Numbered from the stretch's first letter, positions 42,220 to 51,256 are shown. The stretch is DNA of 64,000 bases from Mumia sp050632745 (GCF_050632745.1 NZ_JBODSD010000003.1:434001-498000); one strand, 5' to 3'. The notes: a model not told the origin generated them from the sequence alone. Numbers and translations are program-made.

Positions 42220-45200
42220 TCAGCCCGCGAACGGCCACTTCTCGAGCCGGGCCTCGGCGCGGGCGGCGTACGGCCGGGCGCCGAGCGCGCGTGCCCGCCG
42301 CGCTGCCGCGGCCACCTCGACGCGGGCACCGTCGTGCCCGAGGATCCCGCGGAGCGTGCCGCCGTAGAGTCCCGACGGCCCGAGGCAGACCAGTCCCGGC
42401 CACTGCACGACGAGGGTGTCGCCCCACCCTGACGTGTACGGCTCCAGGACCGCGGCCACCTCGCGCACCCGCGGGCGCAGCTCGGGCGCGACGTGACCGA
42501 CCGCGACGAGGGCCTCCGTGGCGAGCGGCACCCGCACGGCGACCCGAGGCCCGTGCAGCCCACCCGGCTGGCCGACCACCGCCTCCACCAGCTCCAGCGC
42601 CCGCCGGGGGTCCCCGCTCTCCGCGGCCCCCATCGCCACGACGAGCGCGAAGTCCTCGTCGAACTCGTCCGCGAGAGCGTCTGCCTCCTCGACGCTCTCC
42701 GCCAGACGGCCGCGGTGCCACAGCTCGATCGAGGCGCTGGTCATCAGCGAGACCTCCGCGAGGCGACGTGCCGGGCTGTCCGGGGCGACTCCCGCGAGGT
42801 GCCGGGCCATGAGGTCCCTCGACGCGTCGTACTCGCCGCGCAGCACCGCCAGCATCACCTGCCACCAGAGCTGCATCGCCTCGAGGTCGTCGCCGCCGTC
42901 CACGGCGAGCCGGCCGAACTCGGCGGACAGGCGGCGTACGAGGCGGAGGTCGCCGGCCTCGAGCGCGCACACCCGCCGCAGGTGGAGGGCGGTCGCGCGG
43001 GAGTCGACGTCGTCGGCGAGCGCGGCGAGGGTGTGGGCGATCGCGGTCCGCTCGGCCACCGTCGACGGCTCCCACCGGCACACGAACGCGGCCAGGTGGA
43101 CCTGGCGCTCCGCCGCACTGCCCGGTGCGCTGCAGGCCGTGGCCTCGCGCAGGAGGTCGAGGTCGCCCGACAGGCCCTGCACCGCACGGTCGACCGCCTC
43201 GACGGCCTGGATGCGCGCCACCACCTCGGCGTCGAGCTCCTCGCGGTGCGCGAGCGCGCGCGCCCGCAAGGTCGAGGAACCGGACTGCGTGAGCCCGAAC
43301 CCCGAGAAGTAGCCGCCGACACCCCTCGGCGCCGCGAGCAGGGCGATGCGCGCCAGGCCGGGCCAGTCCGCCCGCTCCGCGCAGCGACGCCCGGCCCGCT
43401 CGAACCACTCGTCCGCCGACGCGTAGTCGCCCAGCTGAGCGCGTGCCCGCCCCGCCAGCGCCTCCAGGTCGGTCACCACCGTCACCTCGGACGGGTCGGC
43501 GTGCTGGAGGCCGAGCTCGGCGAGCCGGACGGCCTCACCCGCGGCGCCGTGCCGCAGCGCGTCGTCGGCAGCGCTGCGGCAGGCGTGGGCGGCGCCCGCG
43601 TCCACGGCTCCCATCGCCGCCGCGCTGCGGTGGACCGCGATCGCGGCGAGCCCCGACGGCGCCACGACGGTGAGGGCCTCGGCGACGCGCGCGTGCAGCG
43701 CCGCGAGCTCGGCGCCCCCGACCCGATCGAGAACCGCCTGGCGGACCAGGTCGTGCACGAAGGCGATCTCAGACCCGGAGACCGTCACGATCTGCGCCGC
43801 CACGAGCTCGCTCACGCGTCCGTCGAGCCCGGCCGCGCCCGCCGCCCCGGCCGCGCCCGCCGCCCCGGCCGCGCTGGTGCCATCCACCGCCGACGCGAGC
43901 GCCAGCGTCGTACGGGGTCCGACCACGGCCAGCACCTCCGCGAGCGCGCGGGAGGGGTCCGACACCGCGTCGAGCTTGCCCCGGATGATGCGGGTCATCG
44001 CGTGGTCGGTGATCGGCAGGCCGGTGCGGACGAGGTCGCAGAGCTGGGTGGCGACGAGCGGGCTGCCGTCGCTGCGCGTGACGATCTCCCGGGCCACTGA
44101 CGCGTCGACACCGCCGACCCGCGAACCGACCAGCGCCTCCAGGTCGGTCTCGGAGAGCGGCGGGAGCTCGAGGTCGGTGTGGACGCCGGCGGACTGCAGC
44201 AGCTGAATCAGGGCGGCGCGCTCGGGCTCCGTCCGCCCCGGGCGCTGGGTGAGGACGACGAGCACAGGGTGCGCACGGAGGACCCGCACCGCCGAGGCGA
44301 TCGTCCGCAGCGAGTCGAGGTCCGCCCACTGCACGTCGTCGACCACGGCGACCACGTGGCCGCGCTCCCGGGCCACGTCGGCGAAGAGCGCGGCAAGGGT
44401 CCGTGCCGAGGGCGCATCCGGGACCTCGCGTCCCGTGAGCGCGGCCTGGTCCAGCCAGGGTGTCAGCGTCTCGCGCGGCGCCGTCCCCTCTCCGGCCACC
44501 CCGCCGGTGACGAACGCCGTCTCCCTGTGGCGGTCGACCGCGTCGGCGACGAGGGTCGACTTCCCGATCCCGGCCGGACCGCGCACGGTGACGACCACCA
44601 GCTCCCGCTCGCTGCGCTGCCAAGCCCGGTCCAGCGCCGCAGCCGCGTCAGCCCGGCCGATCAGACGCGACCCCGTCGCGGAGGTGGGCTCGGTCGACAC
44701 CGCCGGGTTGCGGATCTCCTGCTCGACGCGCAGCGTGTCCGCAGCCGGGTCGAGCCCGAGCTCGTCGCGCAGGCCGCGCCGCAGGCGTACGAGCACGTCC
44801 AACGCCTCCGGCACCCGACCGCAGTCGCGCAGCGCGAGCGCCAGCAGCCGGACCGTGCCCTCGCGCAGGGGTCGTCGTTCGCAGCTCTCGGCGAGCAGCG
44901 TGACCGCCTGCTGCGGACGGCCGAGCGCCAGCAGGTCCTCGGCGCACATCTCGGTCAGCTCCGAGCGCAGCTCGTCCAGACGCGCACGCTCCGGCGCGAG
45001 CTCCGCGACGTCCTCGACCTCGGGGAGTGCGTCGGCCCGCCAGAGGGCGAGAGCCCGCTCGAGGAGCCCGACCGCCCGGGCGGCGTCGCCGTCGGCGTGC
45101 GCGCTGCGGGCCTCCCGGGACAGGCTGTCGAGCAGGTCCAGGTCGGTGCTCTCCCCGGCGCACCGCAGCGCGTAGCCGTTGGACGTGGTCTCGATCGTGA

Positions 45201-45480
45201 CGTCGGGCGCCGACCGCAGCGCCCGCCGCAGCCGGGACACGTAGCCCTGCAGCGTCACCCGGGCGCTCTCCGGCGGGTCGCCCCGCCAGAGCAGCTCGCT
45301 GAGGTAGTCGGCGCTGCGCGTCGTCCGCTCGACCGCGAGGATGACGAGAAGGTCGGCGTGCTTGCGGGCCGGGACGGCGATCAGCGACCCGTCTCCACCG
45401 CGCACCTGGAGCGGGCCGAGCGTCGCGATCGTCGGCGCGGGCGGGGCTTCAGAGGCCGACCAGGACGGCACCAGCGTCAC
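42220..45480 (-). CDS. SARP-type regulator with BTAD, AAA ATPase and TPR-like C-terminal region
   Basis: A 1086-residue AfsR-like regulator. An OmpR-type winged-helix DNA-binding domain (about 15-105; ARVTLQGYVSRLRRALRSAP) is followed by a bacterial transcriptional activation domain (about 110-255), an AAA/STAND ATPase (Walker A TVRGPAGIGKSTLVAD near 300; Walker B VVAVVDDVQWADLDSL) and a long helical TPR-like half. There is no C-terminal LuxR HTH. Such proteins activate secondary metabolism or stress genes. The linker near residue 545 has a repetitive Ala-Gly tract encoded by 18-bp repeats. Its GTG start is 27 bases from the divergent membrane protein's ATG. A GTG at 45471 is an alternative. 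Confidence 0.88.
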   Translation of the reverse strand: MTLVPSWSASEAPPAPTIATLGPLQVRGGDGSLIAVPARKHADLLVILAVERTTRSADYLSELLWRGDPPESARVTLQGYVSRLRRALRSAPDVTIETTSNGYALRCAGESTDLDLLDSLSREARSAHADGDAARAVGLLERALALWRADALPEVEDVAELAPERARLDELRSELTEMCAEDLLALGRPQQAVTLLAESCERRPLREGTVRLLALALRDCGRVPEALDVLVRLRRGLRDELGLDPAADTLRVEQEIRNPAVSTEPTSATGSRLIGRADAAAALDRAWQRSERELVVVTVRGPAGIGKSTLVADAVDRHRETAFVTGGVAGEGTAPRETLTPWLDQAALTGREVPDAPSARTLAALFADVARERGHVVAVVDDVQWADLDSLRTIASAVRVLRAHPVLVVLTQRPGRTEPERAALIQLLQSAGVHTDLELPPLSETDLEALVGSRVGGVDASVAREIVTRSDGSPLVATQLCDLVRTGLPITDHAMTRIIRGKLDAVSDPSRALAEVLAVVGPRTTLALASAVDGTSAAGAAGAAGAAGAAGLDGRVSELVAAQIVTVSGSEIAFVHDLVRQAVLDRVGGAELAALHARVAEALTVVAPSGLAAIAVHRSAAAMGAVDAGAAHACRSAADDALRHGAAGEAVRLAELGLQHADPSEVTVVTDLEALAGRARAQLGDYASADEWFERAGRRCAERADWPGLARIALLAAPRGVGGYFSGFGLTQSGSSTLRARALAHREELDAEVVARIQAVEAVDRAVQGLSGDLDLLREATACSAPGSAAERQVHLAAFVCRWEPSTVAERTAIAHTLAALADDVDSRATALHLRRVCALEAGDLRLVRRLSAEFGRLAVDGGDDLEAMQLWWQVMLAVLRGEYDASRDLMARHLAGVAPDSPARRLAEVSLMTSASIELWHRGRLAESVEEADALADEFDEDFALVVAMGAAESGDPRRALELVEAVVGQPGGLHGPRVAVRVPLATEALVAVGHVAPELRPRVREVAAVLEPYTSGWGDTLVVQWPGLVCLGPSGLYGGTLRGILGHDGARVEVAAAARRARALGARPYAARAEARLEKWPFAG
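43831..43874. repeat. In-frame 18-bp repeats encoding an Ala-Gly linker
   Basis: GGCCGCGCCCGCCGCCCC occurs at 43831 and 43849 and partly again at 43867. In the SARP regulator this encodes repeated Gly-Ala-Ala triplets, likely a flexible linker. Confidence 0.8.
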
Positions 45481-45507
45481 ACCAGCGGCCTGGGCGACCG
45501 TCGTCGC

Positions 45508-46251
45508 ATGACCAACACCACAGCAACCCAGCCCACCTCAACCTCCCGCGCCGAGTCCCGCACCGAGGTCGGTGGCCCGTCTCGCGAGACTGTACTGCGC
45601 ATGGCCGGAGCGGCGCTCGCTCTTGGCGGCACCCTGTGCATCGCCGGTGGGGTCCTCCACCCGATCGTGCACGGCAAGGGCCACTCCGTCGAAGCCCTGA
45701 CCAGCCCCGGCACGCCGATCGCCCAGATCCTGCTCGGGATCGGGACCGTCCTGCTGATCCTGGGCCTGCCCGCGATGTACGCGTGGATGCGCCCGCGGCT
45801 CGGCACGGCCGGGTTCGTCGGCACGCTCCTCTACCTGGTCGGCAACATCGTCACCGCGGCCGGCCACCTGACCGTCGAGCTGTTCGTGGCCCACCCGCTG
45901 GCCGAGAACCCGGACACGGCGCACCTCATCGCCGACGACGACACGATGATCGGCACGACCGCGTTCGGGCTCTTCAACACCCTGGGCGGCCTCGTGATGC
46001 TGCTCGGCATGGGTCTGCTCGGCGCGAGCATGCTCCGCAACCGGGCCGTCCCGCGCTGGATCGCGATCCTCACGCTCGCCGGGATGGTCGGGTTCTTCGT
46101 GCCGGTCCCCGCGACGGCAGGCCTCTCCGGCTTCCTGTACGAGGCGCCGCGCGGCGTCGCCGTGGCCGCGATCGGCGTGCTGATGATGCGCCGTCCGCGC
46201 GGTCTGCGTCGGTGGGTCAGTGGTCACCCGCGTCGCACCGGTGACCGCTGA
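45508..46251 (+). CDS. Integral membrane protein, DUF4386-like
   Basis: A 247-residue protein with a polar N terminus (about 30 residues) and about six hydrophobic helices (near 33-55, 70-90, 98-118, 150-172, 182-200 and 208-225). The GGVLHPIVHGKGH and PLAENPDTAHLIADDD loops are unassigned; the overall layout is similar to DUF4386-type membrane proteins. The function is unknown. It is divergent from the SARP regulator, with only 27 bases between the start codons, so it is a likely target of that regulator (inference). No ribosome-binding site is visible. Confidence 0.7.
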   Translation: MTNTTATQPTSTSRAESRTEVGGPSRETVLRMAGAALALGGTLCIAGGVLHPIVHGKGHSVEALTSPGTPIAQILLGIGTVLLILGLPAMYAWMRPRLGTAGFVGTLLYLVGNIVTAAGHLTVELFVAHPLAENPDTAHLIADDDTMIGTTAFGLFNTLGGLVMLLGMGLLGASMLRNRAVPRWIAILTLAGMVGFFVPVPATAGLSGFLYEAPRGVAVAAIGVLMMRRPRGLRRWVSGHPRRTGDR

Positions 46252-46275
46252 GGCACCAACGGGTGCGCGGGTGCC

Positions 46276-46914
46276 TCACACCACGCCGTACAAGCGGTCT
46301 CCTGCGTCGCCCAGCCCCGGCACGATGTAGCCGACGTCGTTGAGCTTCTCGTCCACGGCCGCCACGACCAGCGACACCGGCACCGCGATGTCGGCGAGGT
46401 CCGCCTCGACGCGCGCGATGCCCTCGGGCGCCGCGAGCAGGCACACCGCCGTGATGGCGGAGCAGCCGCGCGAGACGAGGAACTCGATCGCCGCCGACAG
46501 GGTGCCGCCGGTGGCGAGCATCGGGTCGAGCACGTACGCCTGCCGGCCCGTGAGGTCGTCGGGAAGGCGCTCGGCGTACGTCGCGGGCTCGAGCGTCTCC
46601 TCGTTGCGGATCATGCCGAGGAAGCCGACCTCCGCGGTCGGGAGCAGGTGCTGCATCCCCTCGAGCATCCCGAGGCCGGCGCGCAGGATCGGCACGATGA
46701 GCGGCTTCGGCGGCGCCAGGCGGACGCCCTGGGCCGGCGAGACGGGGGTCTCGACCCGGACCGGCTCGACGCGGACGTCGCGCGTCGCCTCGTACGTCAG
46801 GAGCGTGACCAGCTCGTCGGTCAGCCGCCGGAAGGTCGGCGAGTCGGTCCCGGCGTCGCGGAGCGTCGTGAGCTTGTGCGCGACCAGCGGGTGGTCGACG
46901 ACGTGGATGTCCAT
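46276..46914 (-). CDS. upp: Uracil phosphoribosyltransferase
   Basis: A 212-residue enzyme salvaging uracil with PRPP to give UMP. The PRPP-binding motif reads YVLDPMLATGGTLSAAIEFL, PILRAGLGMLEGMQHLLP is the loop 1 region, and the C-terminal VGYIVPGLGDAGDRLYG is the uracil-binding hood. I chose the ATG at 46914 because a TAGGGT -10 ends exactly 7 bases upstream; a GTG at 46923 lies on that element. Length and motifs are normal for Upp. Confidence 0.97.
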   Translation of the reverse strand: MDIHVVDHPLVAHKLTTLRDAGTDSPTFRRLTDELVTLLTYEATRDVRVEPVRVETPVSPAQGVRLAPPKPLIVPILRAGLGMLEGMQHLLPTAEVGFLGMIRNEETLEPATYAERLPDDLTGRQAYVLDPMLATGGTLSAAIEFLVSRGCSAITAVCLLAAPEGIARVEADLADIAVPVSLVVAAVDEKLNDVGYIVPGLGDAGDRLYGVV

Positions 46915-46921
46915 GACCGGC

Positions 46922-46927
46922 ACCCTA
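46922..46927 (-). promoter_or_regulatory. Leaderless-type -10 of upp
   Basis: On the minus strand TAGGGT, then 7 bases (GCCGGTC), then the upp ATG. Confidence 0.6.
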
Positions 46928-47020
46928 CCGACCAGCGAACTCGCGGTAGCTCTCCAACACGAGCGCGCGATCCTCTGACATCCTCGGGGGTACGCGTTCG
47001 ACGGTGAGCGCCGGAGGGGG

Positions 47021-47506
47021 GTGTCGGTCGTGGAGAACGAGGTGGAGGACGCGGTCGACGTCGCGCTGGTCGCCTACCGCGAGGAGGGCGTGTGGCAGCT
47101 GACCGCGCTCCCGTCCGGTGTCGGCGAGGACGTCGAGGAGCTGGAGCGGGCGCTGCGCCCCTTCCCGTCCGACTGCGGGGTGATCGGGATGGTCGCGGTC
47201 GACGAGGACTTCTTCGTGCTCGCCCGCGTCTCCGGCACCCACACGCGGCTGCTGCTGTCCGACGTCACCGCGATCGACGAGTGGCCGCTGGCCAGCTCCG
47301 TGGCCGACGAGCTCGACCTCCCCGACCCGGAGGAGGACGACGAGCCGCAGCCGGCCGGCGACATGGAGATCCTCGCCGACCTCGGCGTGACCGCGATCGA
47401 CCTAGCCGTGATGCTCGACGACCCCGACGCCTATCCCGACGAGGTGTTGGGCGACATCGCCGAGCGGCTCGGCTTCGGCGACGCCTACCAGGCGCTCGTC
47501 GACTGA
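47021..47506 (+). CDS. tRNA adenosine deaminase-associated protein
   Basis: A 161-residue acidic protein matching the actinobacterial family found beside tadA. Recognisable segments are VALVAYREEGVWQLTALPSG, FPSDCGVIGMVAVDEDFFVL and LADLGVTAIDLAVMLDDPDA. No catalytic motif is present and the role is unknown; the strict linkage suggests a partner or regulator of TadA. GGAGGGGG precedes it; the GTGs at 47021 and 47030 are both possible starts. tadA begins one base after its stop codon. Confidence 0.88.
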   Translation: MSVVENEVEDAVDVALVAYREEGVWQLTALPSGVGEDVEELERALRPFPSDCGVIGMVAVDEDFFVLARVSGTHTRLLLSDVTAIDEWPLASSVADELDLPDPEEDDEPQPAGDMEILADLGVTAIDLAVMLDDPDAYPDEVLGDIAERLGFGDAYQALVD

Positions 47507-47507
47507 C

Positions 47508-47972
47508 GTGCCGTCCCCGCTCGCCCGCGACGAGGCCCTGATGGGTCGCGCCCTCGATCTCGCTCCGCGTGCTCTCGCCTCCGCCGACGTCCCGGTCGGT
47601 GCCCTCGTGGTCGACGCCGACGGCACAGTGCTCGGCGAGGGCTGGAACGCCCGCGAGCGCGACGGCGACCCGACCGCCCACGCCGAGGTCCTCGCCCTTC
47701 GTGCGGCCGCCGAGGCCCGGGGTGAGTGGCGGCTCGACGGCTGCACGCTCGTCGTGACGCTCGAGCCCTGCACCATGTGCGCGGGCGCGCTCGTCCTGGC
47801 GAGGGTCTCGCGGCTGGTTTTCGGTGCGTACGACGAGAAGGCGGGCGCGGTCGGCTCTCTCTGGGACGTCGTGCGCGACCGGCGCCTGAACCACCGCCCG
47901 GAGGTACGCGGCGGGGTGCGCGCCGACGAGGCGTCCGCGCAGCTGCTGGCGTTCTTCGCCGAGCACCGCTGA
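47508..47972 (+). CDS. tadA: tRNA-specific adenosine deaminase
   Basis: A 154-residue zinc-dependent cytidine/deoxycytidylate deaminase-fold enzyme converting A34 to inosine in tRNA-Arg(ACG). The zinc and proton-shuttle residues are His58 and Glu60 in PTAHAEVLAL and Cys88 and Cys91 in TLEPCTMCAGAL. LVFGAYDEKAGAVGSLWDVV is the usual TadA loop. It begins with a GTG directly after the partner gene. The substrate tRNA gene is at 6664-6736. Confidence 0.95.
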   Translation: MPSPLARDEALMGRALDLAPRALASADVPVGALVVDADGTVLGEGWNARERDGDPTAHAEVLALRAAAEARGEWRLDGCTLVVTLEPCTMCAGALVLARVSRLVFGAYDEKAGAVGSLWDVVRDRRLNHRPEVRGGVRADEASAQLLAFFAEHR

Positions 47973-48011
47973 GGCAGCGGACCCGGGTGGGGAGCCGGGG
48001 ACCCGGTCCGG

Positions 48012-48017
48012 TAATCT
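48012..48017 (+). promoter_or_regulatory. -10 element of tRNA-Ser(CGA)
   Basis: TAATCT is exactly 7 bases before the mature 5' end at 48025, implying little or no 5' leader. Confidence 0.5.
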
Positions 48018-48024
48018 CTTCTGC

Positions 48025-48109
48025 GGTGGCGTGTCCGAGCGGCCGAAGGTGCAACACTCGAAATGTTGTGTAGGGCAACCTACCGTGGGTTCAAATCCCA
48101 CCGCCACCG
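48025..48109 (+). tRNA. tRNA-Ser(CGA)
   Basis: Class II tRNA: acceptor GGTGGCG/CGCCACC, anticodon stem CAACA/TGTTG with loop CTCGAAA (anticodon CGA), a long variable arm and T-loop TTCAAAT. CCA is not encoded. Confidence 0.95.
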
Positions 48110-48114
48110 CCGTA

Positions 48115-48150
48115 CGAACCCCGTCTGGACCCGCGTCCAGGCGGGGTTCG
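48115..48150 (+). terminator. Terminator after tRNA-Ser(CGA)
   Basis: A stem CGAACCCCG/CGGGGTTCG with an inner CTGGAC/GTCCAG lies just after the tRNA and ends 24 bases before the convergent HAD gene's stop. Confidence 0.75.
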
Positions 48151-48174
48151 CTGCTTGTCAGGCCGGGCGCCCGG

Positions 48175-48828
48175 TCAGCGCAACCCGGCGACCATCTCCG
48201 GCGTGACCGCGTCGACGCGCTCCACGACCGCCGCGGCGAGCGCGAGCGCGTCGTCGTCGGGCGGGTAGGCGGCGTTGGGGACGGCGACGACCGTCATCCC
48301 CGCCGCGTGGGCGGAGCGCAGCCCGTTGGAGGAGTCCTCGACCGCCGCGCAGGCCTCCGGCGCGACACCGAGCCGCGTCGCCGCCTCGAGGTAGACGTCC
48401 GGCGCCGGCTTCCCGCGGGGGACCTCCTCGCTGGAGACGACCGCGGCGAACCGGTCGGCGACCCCCGCCAGAGCAAGGACGAGGTCGATCAGCACGCGGT
48501 TGGCCGACGAGGCGACGGCCAGCCGGTACGACCCGGCAAGGGCGGTCACGGCGTCGACGGCCCCGGGGAGGAGCGGGAGGTCGTCGCGGTAGCCGGCCGC
48601 CATCACCTCCACGACCGCGCGACCGATCCGGTCGGGCGGGTCGGGCACCCCAAGCTCGCCGTGCAGGTAGCGCTCCCACTCGGGGGCGCTCATCCCCTGC
48701 ATCGCGCGGGTGGCGTGGTCGGGGAACGGACGCCCGGCCGCGGCCACGACGTCGCGGCGCGCGGTGTCCCACCGCTCCTCGGAGTCGACGAGGACCCCGT
48801 CCAGGTCGAACACGACGGCCGTGATCAT
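48175..48828 (-). CDS. HAD-superfamily phosphatase, beta-phosphoglucomutase/CbbY-like
   Basis: A 217-residue HAD subfamily IA hydrolase: motif I VVFDLDGVLVDSE (Asp8, Asp10), motif II Ser in VASSANRVL, motif III Lys in PRGKPAPDVYLEAA and motif IV ED in AAVEDSSNGLRSA. The four-helix cap lies at about 17-85. It dephosphorylates a small phosphorylated metabolite; the substrate is not predictable. The ATG at 48828 has a TAGTCT -10 exactly 7 bases upstream. Confidence 0.92.
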   Translation of the reverse strand: MITAVVFDLDGVLVDSEERWDTARRDVVAAAGRPFPDHATRAMQGMSAPEWERYLHGELGVPDPPDRIGRAVVEVMAAGYRDDLPLLPGAVDAVTALAGSYRLAVASSANRVLIDLVLALAGVADRFAAVVSSEEVPRGKPAPDVYLEAATRLGVAPEACAAVEDSSNGLRSAHAAGMTVVAVPNAAYPPDDDALALAAAVVERVDAVTPEMVAGLR

Positions 48829-48835
48829 GGGCTCG

Positions 48836-48841
48836 AGACTA
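48836..48841 (-). promoter_or_regulatory. Leaderless-type -10 of the HAD phosphatase gene
   Basis: On the minus strand TAGTCT, then 7 bases, then the ATG at 48828. Confidence 0.55.
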
Positions 48842-48882
48842 CGGTGACCGACGGCGTACGACCGGGAGCCGGACGGGGCCGG

Positions 48883-49833
48883 TCACATCTCGGGGCGGCC
48901 CGCTCGCCAGTAGCCCATGAACGCCACCGAGCGCCGGTCGACGCCGCTCTCGGTGACGAGGAAGCGGCGCAGCGTCTTGATCACCGACGCCTCGCCGGCC
49001 AGCCACGCGTACAGGTCGCCGGTCGGGGGGAGGGGGACGCCCTGGTCGTCGAGGGCGACCTCCCACAGGAGCTCCTCGTCGGGGGCGACGTCGTCGATCG
49101 TCGTGGTGTCGGCGTTCGTGCCCTCCGGTGCCGGGGCGACGGGGAGGCCGAGCAGCGACGACGCGCACCGGCGTACGGCGGGGACGAGCTGCTCGCCGTG
49201 GGCCGCACCCTCGCGGGCGATCCAGGTGAGGGAGACGCCGGCAGGTCGCGGGAGGTCGGTGAAGTCCTCGGCGTGCGGCACCTCGAGGACGACGTGGCCG
49301 CACAGGTCGCCGGGCAGGTCCTCCAGGATCCGTGAGATCGCGGGGACGGCCGTCTCGTCGCCGACGACGAGGATCGGCCGGTCGGCGGTGGGCACGGCGA
49401 ACTCGAGACCGCCGTGCGGGCCGGGGTGGAGCGCGTTGGGTCCCATGAGGACGGCCGGCGTCCCCGGTCGACAGGTCGCCGCGAAGCGTCCGGCGGGCCC
49501 CGTCGTCCCGTGCAGCACCACGTCCACGTCGATCTCGCGCAGCGCCGGACGCGAGGCGCGGACGGTGTAGGTGCGGATCGGGTTGCGGTGATCGTCGGGC
49601 AGGCTGCGCCACTCGTCGTACCAGCTCGCCCCGACGGGCACGTGCGCGTAGCCGCCGGTCGCGTCGGGGAGGAGCAGCTTGATGCGCTGGTCGAAGCCGT
49701 TGGCCGCCATCTCGTGGAGGTCGTCGCCGCGGAAGGTGATGCGGACGAACGAGCGGGAGAGGGTGGTCGTCCGGGCCACCTCGACGTCGAAGAACCGCCA
49801 GGCCTGGACTACGGTCTCGGTGGTGGTGGTCAA
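48883..49833 (-). CDS. Siderophore-interacting protein (FAD-dependent ferric-siderophore reductase)
   Basis: A 316-residue ViuB/YqjH-type flavoprotein. The N-terminal FAD-binding domain has RSFVRITFRGDDL and NPIRTYTVRASR (the R-x-Y-T/S motif); the C-terminal SIP domain has PILVVGDETAVPAISRILED, WEVALDD and GYWRAGR. It reduces ferric iron in an imported siderophore so the iron is released in the cytoplasm. An IdeR/DtxR-type iron box lies 31-49 bases upstream, consistent with repression when iron is sufficient. No siderophore biosynthesis or import genes are in the window. Confidence 0.93.
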   Translation of the reverse strand: MTTTTETVVQAWRFFDVEVARTTTLSRSFVRITFRGDDLHEMAANGFDQRIKLLLPDATGGYAHVPVGASWYDEWRSLPDDHRNPIRTYTVRASRPALREIDVDVVLHGTTGPAGRFAATCRPGTPAVLMGPNALHPGPHGGLEFAVPTADRPILVVGDETAVPAISRILEDLPGDLCGHVVLEVPHAEDFTDLPRPAGVSLTWIAREGAAHGEQLVPAVRRCASSLLGLPVAPAPEGTNADTTTIDDVAPDEELLWEVALDDQGVPLPPTGDLYAWLAGEASVIKTLRRFLVTESGVDRRSVAFMGYWRAGRPEM

Positions 49834-49863
49834 CGCGGAGCCTCCTGCTCGGACAGACGTTCT

Positions 49864-49882
49864 CAGGTAAGGCTAACCAAAG
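49864..49882 (-). promoter_or_regulatory. IdeR/DtxR iron box of the siderophore-interacting protein gene
   Basis: The minus-strand 19-mer TTTGGTTAGCCTTACCTGA matches the consensus TTAGGTTAGCCTAACCTAA at 16 of 19 positions. Confidence 0.82.
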
Positions 49883-49951
49883 AGGTGCCGGGCAGTCCAG
49901 GGCGGGACCCACTAATCTCCTGGTACGAACCCTGCGACGAAGGAGCCCACG

Positions 49952-51253
49952 ATGCCGACTCCACGCCCGCTCGTCACCGCCTCGCTCGCGTCTCTGGTCC
50001 TCGGAGCAGGGATGCTCGCCGCCACCGGGGCTCCAGCGCAGGGAGACGACGCCGCACTGTCACCGGACAAGACCGCCCTCGTCGTCGCGGCCGACGAGCC
50101 GGAGGCCGTCGCGTACGACGGACCGGTCGCGACCCCGCTCCAGCGCACGGTGGCCGACCGGGTCACGGCCCTGCTCACGCCGCAGGGGGAGAAGCCTGCC
50201 GACGGCGTACCGGTCAGCCTCGACGCGGGTGTCATCGGAGTGACCGGGAGCCCGACCGAGGGCTACACGCTCGTCGTCACGCAGGGCACCGACGGCAGGG
50301 CGCTGGTGGACCGGCTCACGCGTGGCCTCCCCACGACCGCGCGTCGCCTGCTGACGGTCCGGACGTCCGAGCGCACCGCCGACGAGCTGCGCGACGCGTG
50401 GCTCGGCGTCGCCGGGCAGCAGTGGCGTGCCTCCGCGGCCGCGCCGTCGGCCGGCTACGCGATGGACCTCGACCCCGAGCTCGAGGCCGTCGTCGTCGAC
50501 GTCGCGTCGGAGGCCCCGGACTCGGCGGCCGCACGGCTCGACGTGCAGGCGGCGCCGGTCGAGGGCGTCCCGGCCGGAGCCGTGGTGGTCCGCTACTCCG
50601 GCGACGCCGGACGCAGCTCGCGTACGGCCGACACTGCGCCGCACTGGGGCGGCGCCCGCATCTCGTCGGGCTCCTCCAACTGCTCGTCCGGCTTCACGGT
50701 GAAGAGCAAGACGTCGAGCACCCGCTACTCGGTGACGGCCGGCCACTGCGGCGGCAACGGGACGTCCTGGTACTCGGGCGCTTACTACTTCGGGCAGACC
50801 TCGGGGCGTTCGAACTATCCCGAGTACGACCAGGCACGGCTGGCCGGCTCGACGTACTCGGGCTCGATCTACACCGACGGGCTGGACAACTTCGACGTCC
50901 GGACGGTCACCGGAGCGAACGACGGCGCGGTCGGCGACAACGTCTGCGCGTCCGGCGCGGTGACGAAGTCGGTCTGCGGGATCGAGATCACGAGCCTGTC
51001 GGCCACGTTCTGCGACGACCCGGACGTGGCGTCGACCTGCAGCACCTACCTGATGCGTGGCCGGCGCAGCGACGACCGGGTCATCGCCCGCAACGGCGAC
51101 AGCGGCGGCCCCGTCTACCAGCGCAACCTCACCGAGGCGCGGGCGTCCATCCGGGCGATGGTGATCGCGTACGACATGAGCGGCGTGCGGATGTACGCCG
51201 AGCGCTACGCGTCGATCTCGAGCCACCTCGGCGTCGTGGCGATCACGAGCTGA
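49952..51253 (+). CDS. Secreted S1-family serine protease (streptogrisin-like)
   Basis: A 433-residue preproprotease. A signal peptide ends near residue 31 and a pro-region of about 190 residues follows, as in streptogrisins and alpha-lytic protease. The mature chymotrypsin-fold domain carries the triad His265 (VTAGHCGG), Asp293 (EYDQARL) and Ser384 (NGDSGGPVY), with several Cys likely in disulfides. It digests protein outside the cell. AAGGAG lies 8 bases before the ATG. The proteolysis-related role is known for the family; the specificity is not predictable. Confidence 0.92.
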   Translation: MPTPRPLVTASLASLVLGAGMLAATGAPAQGDDAALSPDKTALVVAADEPEAVAYDGPVATPLQRTVADRVTALLTPQGEKPADGVPVSLDAGVIGVTGSPTEGYTLVVTQGTDGRALVDRLTRGLPTTARRLLTVRTSERTADELRDAWLGVAGQQWRASAAAPSAGYAMDLDPELEAVVVDVASEAPDSAAARLDVQAAPVEGVPAGAVVVRYSGDAGRSSRTADTAPHWGGARISSGSSNCSSGFTVKSKTSSTRYSVTAGHCGGNGTSWYSGAYYFGQTSGRSNYPEYDQARLAGSTYSGSIYTDGLDNFDVRTVTGANDGAVGDNVCASGAVTKSVCGIEITSLSATFCDDPDVASTCSTYLMRGRRSDDRVIARNGDSGGPVYQRNLTEARASIRAMVIAYDMSGVRMYAERYASISSHLGVVAITS

Positions 51254-51256
51254 GCG

